The position numbers and the translations under genes were made by a program. From Consotaella aegiceratis (GTDB lineage Bacteria; Pseudomonadota; Alphaproteobacteria; Rhizobiales; Rhizobiaceae), in the NCBI RefSeq assembly GCF_036541425.1, contig NZ_JAZHFT010000001.1:1-64000 (forward strand): a DNA stretch of 64,000 nucleotides, in the 5' to 3' direction. Under the pieces are notes generated by a model. That model was not told the DNA's origin. It searched no databases and saw only the letters and a program-made list of their open reading frames with translations. Position 1 is the first letter of the stretch. Each line of letters starts with the position of its first letter. Of the stretch, positions 34,966 through 43,647 are shown one piece after another.

Positions 34966-35934
34966 ATGATCACGATCGGCATTCTGGGGGCCGCCGGCAT
35001 CGCGCCGCGCTCCATCATCCAGCCGGCGCGCAGAAATCCTGAGACGCGCGTTCATGCCGTCGCTTCCCTCCGGGCCGAGGCTGGGCGCGCCTATGCGCGA
35101 GAGCACGACATTCCCTTGGTCTACGCCAGCTATGACGAACTGATCGCCGATCCGGCGATCGACATCATCTACAACTGCCTGCCGCCCGTCGCCCATGCCG
35201 AATGGACAATCAAGGCGCTCGAGGCGGGCAAGCACGTGCTGTGCGAAAAGCCGATCGCGATGACTGCAGAAGAGGCAACCCGCATGGTCGCCGCCGCCGA
35301 CAGGGCGGGTCGCGTGCTGATGGAAGCTTTTCACGACCGCTATCATCCGGCCTTCCTCCATCTCCTCGACCTCAAGACGAGCGGCCGGCTGGGTGCGATC
35401 CGGAGCGCCAGGGCGGAATTCCTGGTCGACGTGCCCTACGATCCCGAGAACATCCGCTACGATCCAGCCCAGGGTGGCGGCGCGATGATGGATCTCGGCT
35501 GCTATCCCCTGCATTGGCTGCGCAGCTTTCTCGGCAGCGAACCGACCGTCCTGAGCGCGACGGCGGACCGGACAGAACTGGGTATCGACCGATGCATCGC
35601 CGCGGATCTCGGCTTCGCAGGCGGGGTGAACGCGTCATTCCTCGCCGATCTGGCGCGCCCGCCCTATCGCGGCCTCCTGCGCATCGAGGCGGAAAACGGC
35701 GTCGTCGAACTGGACAATCCCTGCCTGCCGCACAAAGGACACTCGATCCGCGAATGGCTCGACGGCTCGTTCCGGGAGCACACGGTCGCCGGCGGCACGA
35801 CCTACGACTACCAGTTGGCGGCGCTGGTCGACGCCGTCGGCAACGGCACGGTTCTGCCGACCGGCGGCGCCGACGCCATCGGCAACATGCGCGCCATCGA
35901 TGCGATCTACGCGGCAGCCGGATTTTCGCGATAG
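34966..35934 (+). CDS. Gfo/Idh/MocA-family oxidoreductase
   Basis: NAD(P)-dependent sugar or polyol dehydrogenase. The product is 322 residues with an N-terminal Rossmann fold (IGILGAAGIAPRSII), the conserved CEKPIAM motif near 92-98, and the dehydrogenase domain with GGGAMMDLGCYPLHWLR near 175-190. This EKP Lys is part of the catalytic site in the family, and the D/H pair in the DLGCYPLH block is kept. AAGGGAGG precedes ATG. It is the last gene of the plus-strand IclR-region operon. Confidence 0.92.
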   Translation: MITIGILGAAGIAPRSIIQPARRNPETRVHAVASLRAEAGRAYAREHDIPLVYASYDELIADPAIDIIYNCLPPVAHAEWTIKALEAGKHVLCEKPIAMTAEEATRMVAAADRAGRVLMEAFHDRYHPAFLHLLDLKTSGRLGAIRSARAEFLVDVPYDPENIRYDPAQGGGAMMDLGCYPLHWLRSFLGSEPTVLSATADRTELGIDRCIAADLGFAGGVNASFLADLARPPYRGLLRIEAENGVVELDNPCLPHKGHSIREWLDGSFREHTVAGGTTYDYQLAALVDAVGNGTVLPTGGADAIGNMRAIDAIYAAAGFSR

Positions 35935-35977
35935 AGGCTGGCGATCAGGCTCGGCGGTCGGCCCCGATGCCTCCCGC

Positions 35978-37042
35978 TCAGGAGCCGGGCACGGCCACGG
36001 CCTGTCGCTCCGCTTCCGGCACACGGCGCGCATGACCCGTGCTGTCGCGGATCACCAGTTCGGGCTCGACCAGCGTCACGCGCGGTTCGGGCAGGACTCC
36101 ACGCGCCTTGATGAGCCGCAGCAACCGCTCGATCGCCATGCGCACGAGCACGTCGGTCTCGTAGTTGACGCTGGAGAGAGGTGTTCCCAGAAACTCGCCG
36201 ATCTCGAGATTGTCGAAACCGATCAGCGCCACGTCTTCGGGGATGCGCAGGCCCCGCTTCTGACACCAGCGGACGGCACCGACGGCGATATAGTCGTTGG
36301 CGACGAACACCGCGCTCGGGCGCGCCGTGCTCATCAGCGTATCCATCGCCCAATAGCCGGCCGCGGGCGTGAACCCCGCCGGCTCCACCTGCCAGTCCGG
36401 CTCGAACGGAATGTCGGCCTGGCGCAGCGCCTCCAGATAGCCGTCGAACTTCTGCCGGTTGCCTCCGGGATTGCTGCCGTCCAGCGTCCCGATCCGCCGA
36501 TGCCCCAGGTCGATCAGATGCCGGACCGCCTTGTAGGCGCCGAGGCGCTCGTCGACGCTGACCATATCGACGCCGATGGCCTCGCCGGGAATGAGCATCA
36601 CCACCGGAAAGTTGGCTTGGCGGAGATCGATCAGATGCCGATAGTCGCGATGACCGCGCGCCGGGTAGACGAGCAGCCCGTCGACCTGCCGCGAGCGGAA
36701 CATCTCCACCGCGGCGATCTCTTCGCGCAGGGTGTTGTTGGAGGTGGCGAACAGCGTTCCGTAGCCGAGCTTGGCCAGCGCCTTTTCGATGGCCTTCGAC
36801 GTCTCGGTCAGAATGGGATTGGTGATGTCGGCGAGAATCAGTCCGACGGTCTTGGTCTCGCGGCTCGCCAGCGACTTGGCGATATGGTTCGGCAGGTAGT
36901 TGAGCTCGTGCGCCGCCTGGCGGATCAAAAGACGCGTCGCCTCGGGGATGCGCGGACTTTCCCGCAAGGCCAGCGACACGGTGTTCTTGGAATAGCCGGT
37001 CCGTTCTGCGATGTCGGCGAGCCGCGCGCCGGGCTTGTTCAT
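35978..37042 (-). CDS. LacI-family transcriptional regulator
   Basis: Probable repressor of the neighbouring ABC/AKR/VOC genes. The product is 354 residues from ATG 37042. The DNA-binding domain is at the N-terminus (RLADIAERTGYSKNTVSLAL, hinge helix LPNHIAKSLASRE near 45-58), followed by a periplasmic-binding-protein fold for the effector (VGLILADITNPI, VFVANDYIAVGAVR, LIGFDN). GAGG lies nine bases before ATG. Two matching palindromic sites at 37745 and 38765 fit LacI-type operators with a central CG. Confidence 0.94.
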   Translation of the reverse strand: MNKPGARLADIAERTGYSKNTVSLALRESPRIPEATRLLIRQAAHELNYLPNHIAKSLASRETKTVGLILADITNPILTETSKAIEKALAKLGYGTLFATSNNTLREEIAAVEMFRSRQVDGLLVYPARGHRDYRHLIDLRQANFPVVMLIPGEAIGVDMVSVDERLGAYKAVRHLIDLGHRRIGTLDGSNPGGNRQKFDGYLEALRQADIPFEPDWQVEPAGFTPAAGYWAMDTLMSTARPSAVFVANDYIAVGAVRWCQKRGLRIPEDVALIGFDNLEIGEFLGTPLSSVNYETDVLVRMAIERLLRLIKARGVLPEPRVTLVEPELVIRDSTGHARRVPEAERQAVAVPGS

Positions 37043-37226
37043 CGACGAATACCTCTCGACCTCGGAAGCCGATCCGGAACCGGCCACCGCTTATACGGGA
37101 CGCGCCGACGCCGGCAAGCTCGTGGCGCACTGCGGCCGGCTCGGTCCGCGGAGCCACTCGCGGCCTCTGAACGTCGGACGCCATCGGCCGGCGACGGACC
37201 TGGGACCATTGCAAGAGTGTGAGGCG

Positions 37227-37667
37227 TCAACGACCTTCGGCATGCAGGCGCTTGATGCCCTCGAACTGCAGGCAGCCCGGTGCCATCTCCATCAGCTCGA
37301 TGCGATTGCCGTCGGGGTCTTCGAGCCAAGCCTGGCGGTTGCCGTCGAGGCCATCCTTGATCGGCGACAGGAGCGTGATCCCGGTGGCTTCGATGCGCGC
37401 GACCGTGGCGTCCAGATCGTCGATGGTGAAGCAGATGTGATTGACGCCATTGGCGTTCCATCCCGGAGCGCGATCGTTTTCGGCACCCGGAAAGATCTCC
37501 AGATACTGGTCGTCGGTAATCCTCAGATAGACCAGCCAGGGCGTCCCATCCTCATTGAATAGGCGCAACATCTCGGGAAAGCCGAGACGTTTCTCGTAGT
37601 AGTCGAGCGAACGGTCCAGATCGGTGACCTTGATGGCGACATGCCCGACGCCGACAACACCTTGCAT
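37227..37667 (-). CDS. VOC (glyoxalase-fold) metal enzyme, paralogue of 32998
   Basis: A 146-residue vicinal-oxygen-chelate protein with all four expected metal ligands: His9, Glu57, His77 and Glu124. It shares long blocks with the VOC protein at 32998 (LVYLRITDDQYLE, EDPDGNRIE), so the two probably do the same chemistry for two related substrates. ATG 37667 is chosen over the adjacent ATG 37670 for spacing to GGAGG. A LacI-type operator lies 78 bases upstream. Confidence 0.87.
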   Translation of the reverse strand: MQGVVGVGHVAIKVTDLDRSLDYYEKRLGFPEMLRLFNEDGTPWLVYLRITDDQYLEIFPGAENDRAPGWNANGVNHICFTIDDLDATVARIEATGITLLSPIKDGLDGNRQAWLEDPDGNRIELMEMAPGCLQFEGIKRLHAEGR

Positions 37668-37744
37668 CATATCCTCCCCTTTTGCCGGTGGTTCCGGCCT
37701 TATCCCGGCTCGCCGGCGCAAGTGTCGCCGACTGATTTTTGTTG

Positions 37745-37756
37745 TACCGGTAATAC
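37745..37756. promoter_or_regulatory. LacI-type operator upstream of the VOC gene
   Basis: TACCGGTAATAC, with the self-complementary core TACCGGTA. It is identical over 12 bases to the site at 38765 and lies 78 bases before the VOC start. Confidence 0.6.
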
Positions 37757-37800
37757 GATTGCTTGTGGACCCTCCGAGGGCGGCTTGTCAATCGGCTTCA

Positions 37801-38616
37801 TCAGTCCCAATCCGGCGCCCAGTCGAAATCGATATAGCGCTCGCCGCGATCGAATGTCCTCAGCGATTGCATCTCGTCGTCGCTCAGCGCGATTGCCTGT
37901 GCGGCGAAGTTCGTCCGCAGGCGATCGGGATTTCCGGAAGCCGGAATGACGCAGAGGCCGCGCGCCAGGGAATAGGCCAAGGCAAGCTGCTCGATGCTGC
38001 ATCCCCGGGCATCGGCAAGCGCCTTCAGGCCCTGGTCGCCCGAAAGCCGCCCATGCGCGATCGGCAGATAGCAGGTGACCGAGACACCCCGATCGAGGCA
38101 ATGGCGCACGAGCCGTTCGTTCTGCAGATAGGGATGCACCTCGAACTGGTTGTTGACGATCGCGGTCTCCCCGAGAAGCGCCTGGGCCTCATCCAGCAGA
38201 GCGCGCGTGAAGTTGGACACTCCGATCATGCGGGTCAGCCCGAGGTCCTGAGCTTCCTTGATCTGGTCCACATAGACGGCGAGCGGCACTGTTCCGCGCG
38301 GCGACGGCCAGTGCAACAGCGTGAGGTCGACCCGATCGAGGCCCAGCCGGTCGAGGCTTTCGCGCAAGGACGGAACCAGCTTGCCGGCGCCGAAATTCTC
38401 CGTCGAGATCTTGGTGGTGAAGAACACCTCGTCCCGGTGCAGGCCGGACCGACGGAACGCCTCGCCGCACTCGCTCTCGTTGCGATAGGTTTGGGCCGTA
38501 TCGAGATGACGGTAACCGATCTCCAGCGCCGCAAGAATGGCCTCCATGCCTTCCGAACCGGTCCGGCCATAGGTGCCGAGCCCCATCATCGGCATGCCAC
38601 ATCGGTTGGTCTTCAT
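37801..38616 (-). CDS. Aldo/keto reductase, paralogue of 27026
   Basis: Second AKR, 271 residues. Catalytic residues are visible as Asp and Tyr in RHLDTAQTY, Lys in VFFTTKI and His in LTLLHWPSPRG. It shares its layout and several blocks (MGLGTYGRTG, EVHPYLQN, GVSNFTRALL) with the AKR at 27026. ATG 38616 has GGGAGGAGA upstream; the longer frame starting at 38760 runs through the operator region and is rejected. It is divergent from the second ABC operon and shares its operator region. Confidence 0.92.
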   Translation of the reverse strand: MKTNRCGMPMMGLGTYGRTGSEGMEAILAALEIGYRHLDTAQTYRNESECGEAFRRSGLHRDEVFFTTKISTENFGAGKLVPSLRESLDRLGLDRVDLTLLHWPSPRGTVPLAVYVDQIKEAQDLGLTRMIGVSNFTRALLDEAQALLGETAIVNNQFEVHPYLQNERLVRHCLDRGVSVTCYLPIAHGRLSGDQGLKALADARGCSIEQLALAYSLARGLCVIPASGNPDRLRTNFAAQAIALSDDEMQSLRTFDRGERYIDFDWAPDWD

Positions 38617-38764
38617 GACGTTCTCCTCCCGCCGTCCGTCCAGAGCGAAGCCTCTCCCGGCGCAAGCACGCGGCCTTGCGCTCGATCTCCAACCGGCCCC
38701 CATCCGGTCGTTTGCGCCGCAACATGTTTTCCCTGTTGACGGCGCGCTCAACATAGCCATAGTT

Positions 38765-38776
38765 TACCGGTAATAC
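38765..38776. promoter_or_regulatory. LacI-type operator between the AKR gene and the ABC operon
   Basis: TACCGGTAATAC again, here inside a 10-base perfect palindrome TTACCGGTAA (38764-38773). It lies 73 bases before the first permease gene and 149 from the AKR start, so it could control both. Confidence 0.62.
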
Positions 38777-38848
38777 AACGCCGGACAACGGCGGACGAGA
38801 GGGCCGTTCCGACAGGCGAGGAGCTGCGGGCGGCGGGGAGAGAGATCC

Positions 38849-39745
38849 ATGAACATCCGGTGGAGCCGGTGGTCGCCGCAACTCGCGCTGGCGCCGGCGG
38901 TGGTCATCACCTTCGTCGCCTTTATCGGGTCGATGGCCTGGACCATCTATCTCAGCTTCACGCGCAGCCGGCGCTTTCCCGACTATGCGATCGACTGGAC
39001 CGATTGGGCCCGGCAATACAGCCGGCTGTTCGGCGATCACGGCTGGCTGATCGCACTCAAGAACCTCCTGATCCTCGGCGTCGGCAGCACGCTGGCGATC
39101 GTCTTCGGCTTTATCCTCGCCTGTCTGATCGAGCGCGAAAAGCGCGGCGAAGGCCTGTTCCGCACGATCTTTCTCTATCCCCTCGCCGTCTCGCTGATCG
39201 TTACGGGCGTGGCCTGGCGCTGGCTGTTCGATCCCAATCTCGGCCTGCAGAACTTCTTTCACTCGATCGGCCTGACCTTCGTGCGCTTCGACTGGCTGTC
39301 CTCCGGCGACACGGCGATCTACGGCATCATCCTCGCCTCGGTCTGGCAGGGTTCCGGCTTCTACATGGCGCTGATGCTGGCTGGTCTCAAAGGCATCAAT
39401 TCGGAGATCTGGAGCGCGGCGCGTCTCGACGGCGTCGGCACGATCCGCTTCTATGTCGAGATCGTCGTGCCGATGATGCGCTTCACCTTTCTCACCTGCG
39501 CCATCCTGCTCTCGCTCGGCGTGGTCAAGGCCTACGACATCGTGGTGGCGATGACCAACGGCGGTCCCGGCCAGTCCACCTGGGTGCCGGCCTATTTCAC
39601 CATCACCGCCTACTGGCAGAAGTCCAATCTCGGCTACGCCTCGGCCGCCGCGGTGATCATGCTCCTGATCACGCTCGCGGTCTTTCTGCCGCTGGTCATG
39701 CTGACCGCCTGGCAGCAGCGCCGCAGCGGGGAGAGCGCGGCATGA
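38849..39745 (+). CDS. Sugar ABC transporter permease (MalF type)
   Basis: First permease of the LacI-region importer. The product is 298 residues with about six spans, the first being LALAPAVVITFVAFIGSMAWTI. The EAA loop reads WSAARLDGVGTIRFYVEIVVPMMR. GGGGAGAG lies before ATG. It starts the operon and overlaps the next permease by four bases. Confidence 0.94.
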   Translation: MNIRWSRWSPQLALAPAVVITFVAFIGSMAWTIYLSFTRSRRFPDYAIDWTDWARQYSRLFGDHGWLIALKNLLILGVGSTLAIVFGFILACLIEREKRGEGLFRTIFLYPLAVSLIVTGVAWRWLFDPNLGLQNFFHSIGLTFVRFDWLSSGDTAIYGIILASVWQGSGFYMALMLAGLKGINSEIWSAARLDGVGTIRFYVEIVVPMMRFTFLTCAILLSLGVVKAYDIVVAMTNGGPGQSTWVPAYFTITAYWQKSNLGYASAAAVIMLLITLAVFLPLVMLTAWQQRRSGESAA

Positions 39746-40677
39746 GCCAGCTGTCGGTCACCCAGGAGGCCGTCGGCGCGGGGGCCAGCGCGGCGCCCCG
39801 TGCCGTCTACTTTCCGCGGCCCAAGAAGCGCATCCAGCCGCGCTCGATCGCCATTCTGGCGTTCCTCGGCATGTGCGCGCTGTTCTTTTCCATCCCGCTC
39901 TACGTGATCGTGGTCACCTCTTTGAAGACGATGGATCAGATCCGCCAGGGCGATATCTTCTCGCTGCCGCAGATCTGGACGATCGAGCCTTGGATCACCG
40001 CCTGGAACTCCGCCTGCTCCGGCATCAATTGCGACGGCTTGAAGGTCGGCTTCGTCAATTCGCTGGCGATCCTGTTTCCCTCGCTGATCCTGTCGATCAC
40101 GCTGTCCTCGATCACCGGCTATGCGCTCGCCCTGTGGAACGTGCGCTGGGCGGGAACCTTCATGTTCCTGCTGTTCATGTGCGCCTTCGTGCCGTTCCAG
40201 ATCATCATGATCCCGCTGATCGTCCTGTCGGGCATGCTGAAGGTCTACGGCACCGTCTGGGCCATCGCCATCGTCCACGCCGTGCTGTCGATGCCCCTGC
40301 TCACGCTGATCTTCCGCAACTACTACAAGGACATCCCGCCGGAGATCATGCGCGCCGCGATGATGGATTCCGGCTCCTTCTGGCGCACCTTCTTCGAGAT
40401 CATCGTGCCGATGTCGGGCAACATCCTGATCGTCGTCCTCATCCTGCAGATCACCTCGATCTGGAACGACTTCCTCGTCGGCCTGACCTTCGGCGGGCTT
40501 GGCACCCAGCCGATGACGGTGATCCTGGCCAACGTGGTCATCACCACCACCGGCGAGGTGCGCTACAACGAGAACATGGCGGCGGCGCTGCTCACCGCCA
40601 TTCCGCCTCTCGTCATCTACTTCCTCCTCGGCAAGTTCTTCGTGCAAGGCATCACGGCCGGCGCGATCAAGGGGTGA
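39742..40677 (+). CDS. Sugar ABC transporter permease (MalG type)
   Basis: Second permease, 311 residues, with a longer cytoplasmic N-terminal tail (about 40 residues, basic) before the first span. The EAA loop is MRAAMMDSGSFWRTFFEIIVPM. The ATG overlaps the upstream stop (ATGA), so the longer out-of-context frame from 38860 is not used. The ATPase gene follows after three bases. Confidence 0.94.
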   Translation: MSQLSVTQEAVGAGASAAPRAVYFPRPKKRIQPRSIAILAFLGMCALFFSIPLYVIVVTSLKTMDQIRQGDIFSLPQIWTIEPWITAWNSACSGINCDGLKVGFVNSLAILFPSLILSITLSSITGYALALWNVRWAGTFMFLLFMCAFVPFQIIMIPLIVLSGMLKVYGTVWAIAIVHAVLSMPLLTLIFRNYYKDIPPEIMRAAMMDSGSFWRTFFEIIVPMSGNILIVVLILQITSIWNDFLVGLTFGGLGTQPMTVILANVVITTTGEVRYNENMAAALLTAIPPLVIYFLLGKFFVQGITAGAIKG

Positions 40678-40680
40678 GCC

Positions 40681-41784
40681 ATGCCAAGCCTGAGCTTCGA
40701 ACATATCGTCAAGGCCTACGGCGCGATCACCGTGCTCGATGACCTGAACCTTTCGATCGAGGACGGAGACTTCCTCGTCCTGCTCGGGCCGTCCGGCTGC
40801 GGCAAGACCACGCTCCTAAACCTGCTGGCGGGGCTTCTCGACGTCACCGACGGGCGCATTTCGATCGGCGAGCGGGACGTCACCGAGCTCGACCCCAAGG
40901 ATCGGGGTCTGGCCATGGTGTTCCAGTCCTATGCGCTTTATCCGACCAAGACGGTGCGCGGAAACCTGAAGTTCGGTCTCGCCGCCTTCAAGCTGGACAA
41001 GGCCGAGGTCGAACGCCGCATCGCCTGGGCCGCCAGGCTCCTGCAGATCGAGCCGCTGCTCGACCGCAAGCCGTCGCAATTGTCGGGCGGTCAGCGCCAG
41101 CGCGTCGCCATCGGCCGGGCGCTGGTCAAGCAGGTGGGCGTGTTCCTGTTCGACGAGCCGCTGTCCAATCTCGATGCCAAGCTGCGCACCGAGATGCGGC
41201 TCGAGATCAAGAAGCTGCATCAGGAACTGGGATCGACCATCGTCTACGTCACCCACGACCAGATCGAGGCGATGACCATGGCCACCAAGATCGCGGTCAT
41301 GGATGCTGGCGTCATCCAGCAGTTCGGCACGCCGGACGAGATCTACGAGCGCCCCGCCAATCTCTTCGTCGCCGGCTTCATCGGCTCGATCGCGATGAAC
41401 ATGCTGCCGGCCACATTGTGCGTCGAGGCGGGCCGTGTCCGGGCGGATGTCGCCGGCGCCGCCGCGTCGTTCGATCTCTCCGACTATCCCTTCGCCGAGC
41501 CGCCGCGCAACGGGAGCGACGTCGTTCTCGGCCTCAGGCCCGAGCATTTCGGGCCGCTCGGACAGCCTTTGCCGGGCGCGGCCGCCACCTTCGAGTTGCC
41601 CGTGCAGTACGGCGAGCGCACCGGATCGGATGCCACCGCCTATTTCGCCAACGGCGCCAAGCTGATGGCGGTGCGCATCGACCCTTCGCAGTTGCCGCTG
41701 GCGGTGCCGGGACGTTCCGTTCCCGTCAGCTTCCTGAAGGGAACAGCCAATGTCTTCGACGCCCGCTCGGGGTGCCGGATGTAG
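40681..41784 (+). CDS. Sugar ABC transporter ATP-binding protein
   Basis: ATPase of the LacI-region importer, 367 residues. Walker A GPSGCGKTT, Q-loop VFQSYALYP, signature LSGGQRQR, Walker B VFLFDEP and the HDQIEAMTMA switch are intact; the C-terminal regulatory domain (from about 240) follows FIGSIAMNML. It is tightly coupled to the permease pair. Confidence 0.95.
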   Translation: MPSLSFEHIVKAYGAITVLDDLNLSIEDGDFLVLLGPSGCGKTTLLNLLAGLLDVTDGRISIGERDVTELDPKDRGLAMVFQSYALYPTKTVRGNLKFGLAAFKLDKAEVERRIAWAARLLQIEPLLDRKPSQLSGGQRQRVAIGRALVKQVGVFLFDEPLSNLDAKLRTEMRLEIKKLHQELGSTIVYVTHDQIEAMTMATKIAVMDAGVIQQFGTPDEIYERPANLFVAGFIGSIAMNMLPATLCVEAGRVRADVAGAAASFDLSDYPFAEPPRNGSDVVLGLRPEHFGPLGQPLPGAAATFELPVQYGERTGSDATAYFANGAKLMAVRIDPSQLPLAVPGRSVPVSFLKGTANVFDARSGCRM

Positions 41785-41812
41785 GCACGTCATCGCAAAG
41801 GGAGGAATGACA

Positions 41813-43060
41813 ATGCTTATCAGGAACAGGCTCATCGGCCTTACGGCGGCGCTGCTCGTGGGCACGGCGTCCATCGCATCGGCCGAAGAGCTCATCGTCT
41901 ATCACGGCTGGTCGACACCGGCCGAGGTCAGCGCGCTGCAGGTCCTGCGCGACGCTCTCGCCGAAAAGGGCATCAGCTGGAAGGATCTGGCGATCCCGCA
42001 CAATTCCGGCGTCAACGTCAGCCTGGTGAACATGGTGACCGGCGGCAACCCGCCCAACGCCTTCGTGGAATCCAATCCCGGCGTCTATCGCGACCTCGCC
42101 GAGCGCGACCTGTCGCTGGATCTCACCGACCTCTACAAATCGGAAGGCATCGCCGACAACCTCGCTCCGATCGTGCGCGAGCTGTCGATGGTGGACGGCA
42201 AGTTCGTCAAGGTGCCGGTGGCGCTCCACATCGACGGCATGGTCTACTACAGCAAGGAGGTCGCCGAGAAGTCGGGCGTCGACCCTGCATCCTGGACCTC
42301 CGTCGACGAGATGCTGGCCGATTTCGACAAGGTCCGCGAGGCCGGCTTCGAGCCCGCGGCGGTCGGCAGCCAGGCCTTCCAGGTCGGTTATCTGACGCAT
42401 GCCATGGTCGCCGCGATCGCCGGGCCCGACATCTACAATCGCATCTACGGGCCGAAGCCCGACATCACGGCTCTCGACACGCCGGAATTCAAGCACGTCG
42501 TGGATGTCGTTCGCACTCTGTCCAAGGAAGCCGGGCCCGAAACCCAGAACAGGCCGTGGAACGAAACCACCAACCAGGTGATCACCGGTCACGCGCTGAT
42601 GCACATCATGGGCGACTGGATGAAGGGTGAGTGGAAGGCCGCGGGCAAGGAGCCCGGCAAGGACTTCGGCTGTATCCCGATCCCCGGCGCCAAGGCCGTC
42701 CCGGTGACATCCGACGCCTTCGGTCTGCTGGGCGGGCAGTCCGAGGAGATCACCCAGGCCGAATACACCTTCGCCGAAACGGCGCTCGATCCCGTCGTCT
42801 CGGGAAGGTTCGCCCAGAAGAAGGGATCGTCTCCCGCGCGCCTGGATGCTCCGGCGGACTTGCTCGACCAGTGCAACCAGGTCGTCCTCAAGCTGCTGCA
42901 GGTGCCGGATGGCACGGTCCAGAATCCGTTCAACATCTCTGACGCCGATTGGCACCACGCCATCTGGGACGTGATGTACGCGTTCTGGAGCGACGACAGC
43001 CAGACGGCCGACGACGTCATCGAAGACCTGAAGGACGAGTACGGCGCCATCTTCGGATAG
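41813..43060 (+). CDS. Sugar ABC transporter periplasmic binding protein (family 1)
   Basis: Receptor of the LacI-region importer, 415 residues, with a signal peptide (about 1-22, LLVGTASIASAEEL). The mature part shows YHGWSTPAEVSALQVL, VNMVTGGNPPNAFVE and the HIDGMVYYSKEV hinge. ATG 41813 gives GGAGG at seven bases; the earlier ATG 41807 lies too close to it. Its place after the ATPase gene is less common than a leading position but seen in rhizobia. Confidence 0.93.
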   Translation: MLIRNRLIGLTAALLVGTASIASAEELIVYHGWSTPAEVSALQVLRDALAEKGISWKDLAIPHNSGVNVSLVNMVTGGNPPNAFVESNPGVYRDLAERDLSLDLTDLYKSEGIADNLAPIVRELSMVDGKFVKVPVALHIDGMVYYSKEVAEKSGVDPASWTSVDEMLADFDKVREAGFEPAAVGSQAFQVGYLTHAMVAAIAGPDIYNRIYGPKPDITALDTPEFKHVVDVVRTLSKEAGPETQNRPWNETTNQVITGHALMHIMGDWMKGEWKAAGKEPGKDFGCIPIPGAKAVPVTSDAFGLLGGQSEEITQAEYTFAETALDPVVSGRFAQKKGSSPARLDAPADLLDQCNQVVLKLLQVPDGTVQNPFNISDADWHHAIWDVMYAFWSDDSQTADDVIEDLKDEYGAIFG

Positions 43061-43093
43061 CGCTATCGCCGAACCACAGAAAAGGGCCAGACA

Positions 43094-43573
43094 ATGGACA
43101 AACGCCTGCTCGACGAAGATGTCGTGATGCAGCTCTGCTTCGTCACCGACGATCTGGAGAGATCGGTGGCCTGGTTTGCCGATCTTACGGGCAAGGAGCC
43201 GGCTCACAGGGGCAAATCCGCCGCCCCGGAGGTCGCCCAGGCGACCTATCAGGGCAAGCCGGCCACCATCACCTTCCGTCTGGCCCTCTTCCGCTTCGCC
43301 AACATCGATCTGGAATTCCTGGAGCCCGGACCGGAGCCCAGCACGTGGCGCGACCAGCTGAACGAGAAGGGGCCGGGCTTTCATCACTTCGCCTTCAGGA
43401 CCCGCGACATGGGCCAGCGGCGCGACTATCTGACGGCCAAGGGCGTGCCGATGATCCAGCACGGGGAATTCGAAGGGCAGGACGGCCGCTACGAATATTT
43501 CGACTCCACCCCGCAGATGGGCGCGATCATCGAACTGCTCGAATGGGACAAGGACAAGGAGACCCACGCCTAG
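43094..43573 (+). CDS. VOC-fold protein (methylmalonyl-CoA-epimerase-like layout)
   Basis: Third VOC protein of the sugar modules, 159 residues. Likely metal ligands are Gln13 (VMQLCFVTDD, in place of the usual His), Glu74 (DLEFLEP), His97 or His98 (GFHHFAFRT) and Glu147 (IIELLEW). It is not close to the 32998/37227 pair. It follows the binding protein by 33 bases, so it belongs to the LacI-region operon and may act on the imported compound. Confidence 0.82.
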   Translation: MDKRLLDEDVVMQLCFVTDDLERSVAWFADLTGKEPAHRGKSAAPEVAQATYQGKPATITFRLALFRFANIDLEFLEPGPEPSTWRDQLNEKGPGFHHFAFRTRDMGQRRDYLTAKGVPMIQHGEFEGQDGRYEYFDSTPQMGAIIELLEWDKDKETHA

Positions 43574-43647
43574 AGGTCAGACCTTTCTTGCGGCAGGCGC
43601 ATCTTGCAAAGGTCCTTATCGCATGTCCACCGGACGGAGATAGCATC

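Noticed and set aside
41726..43567. 613-residue minus-strand frame opposite the second binding protein and VOC gene
   Set aside because: Antisense shadow; the plus-strand genes have signal peptide, domains and ribosome sites.
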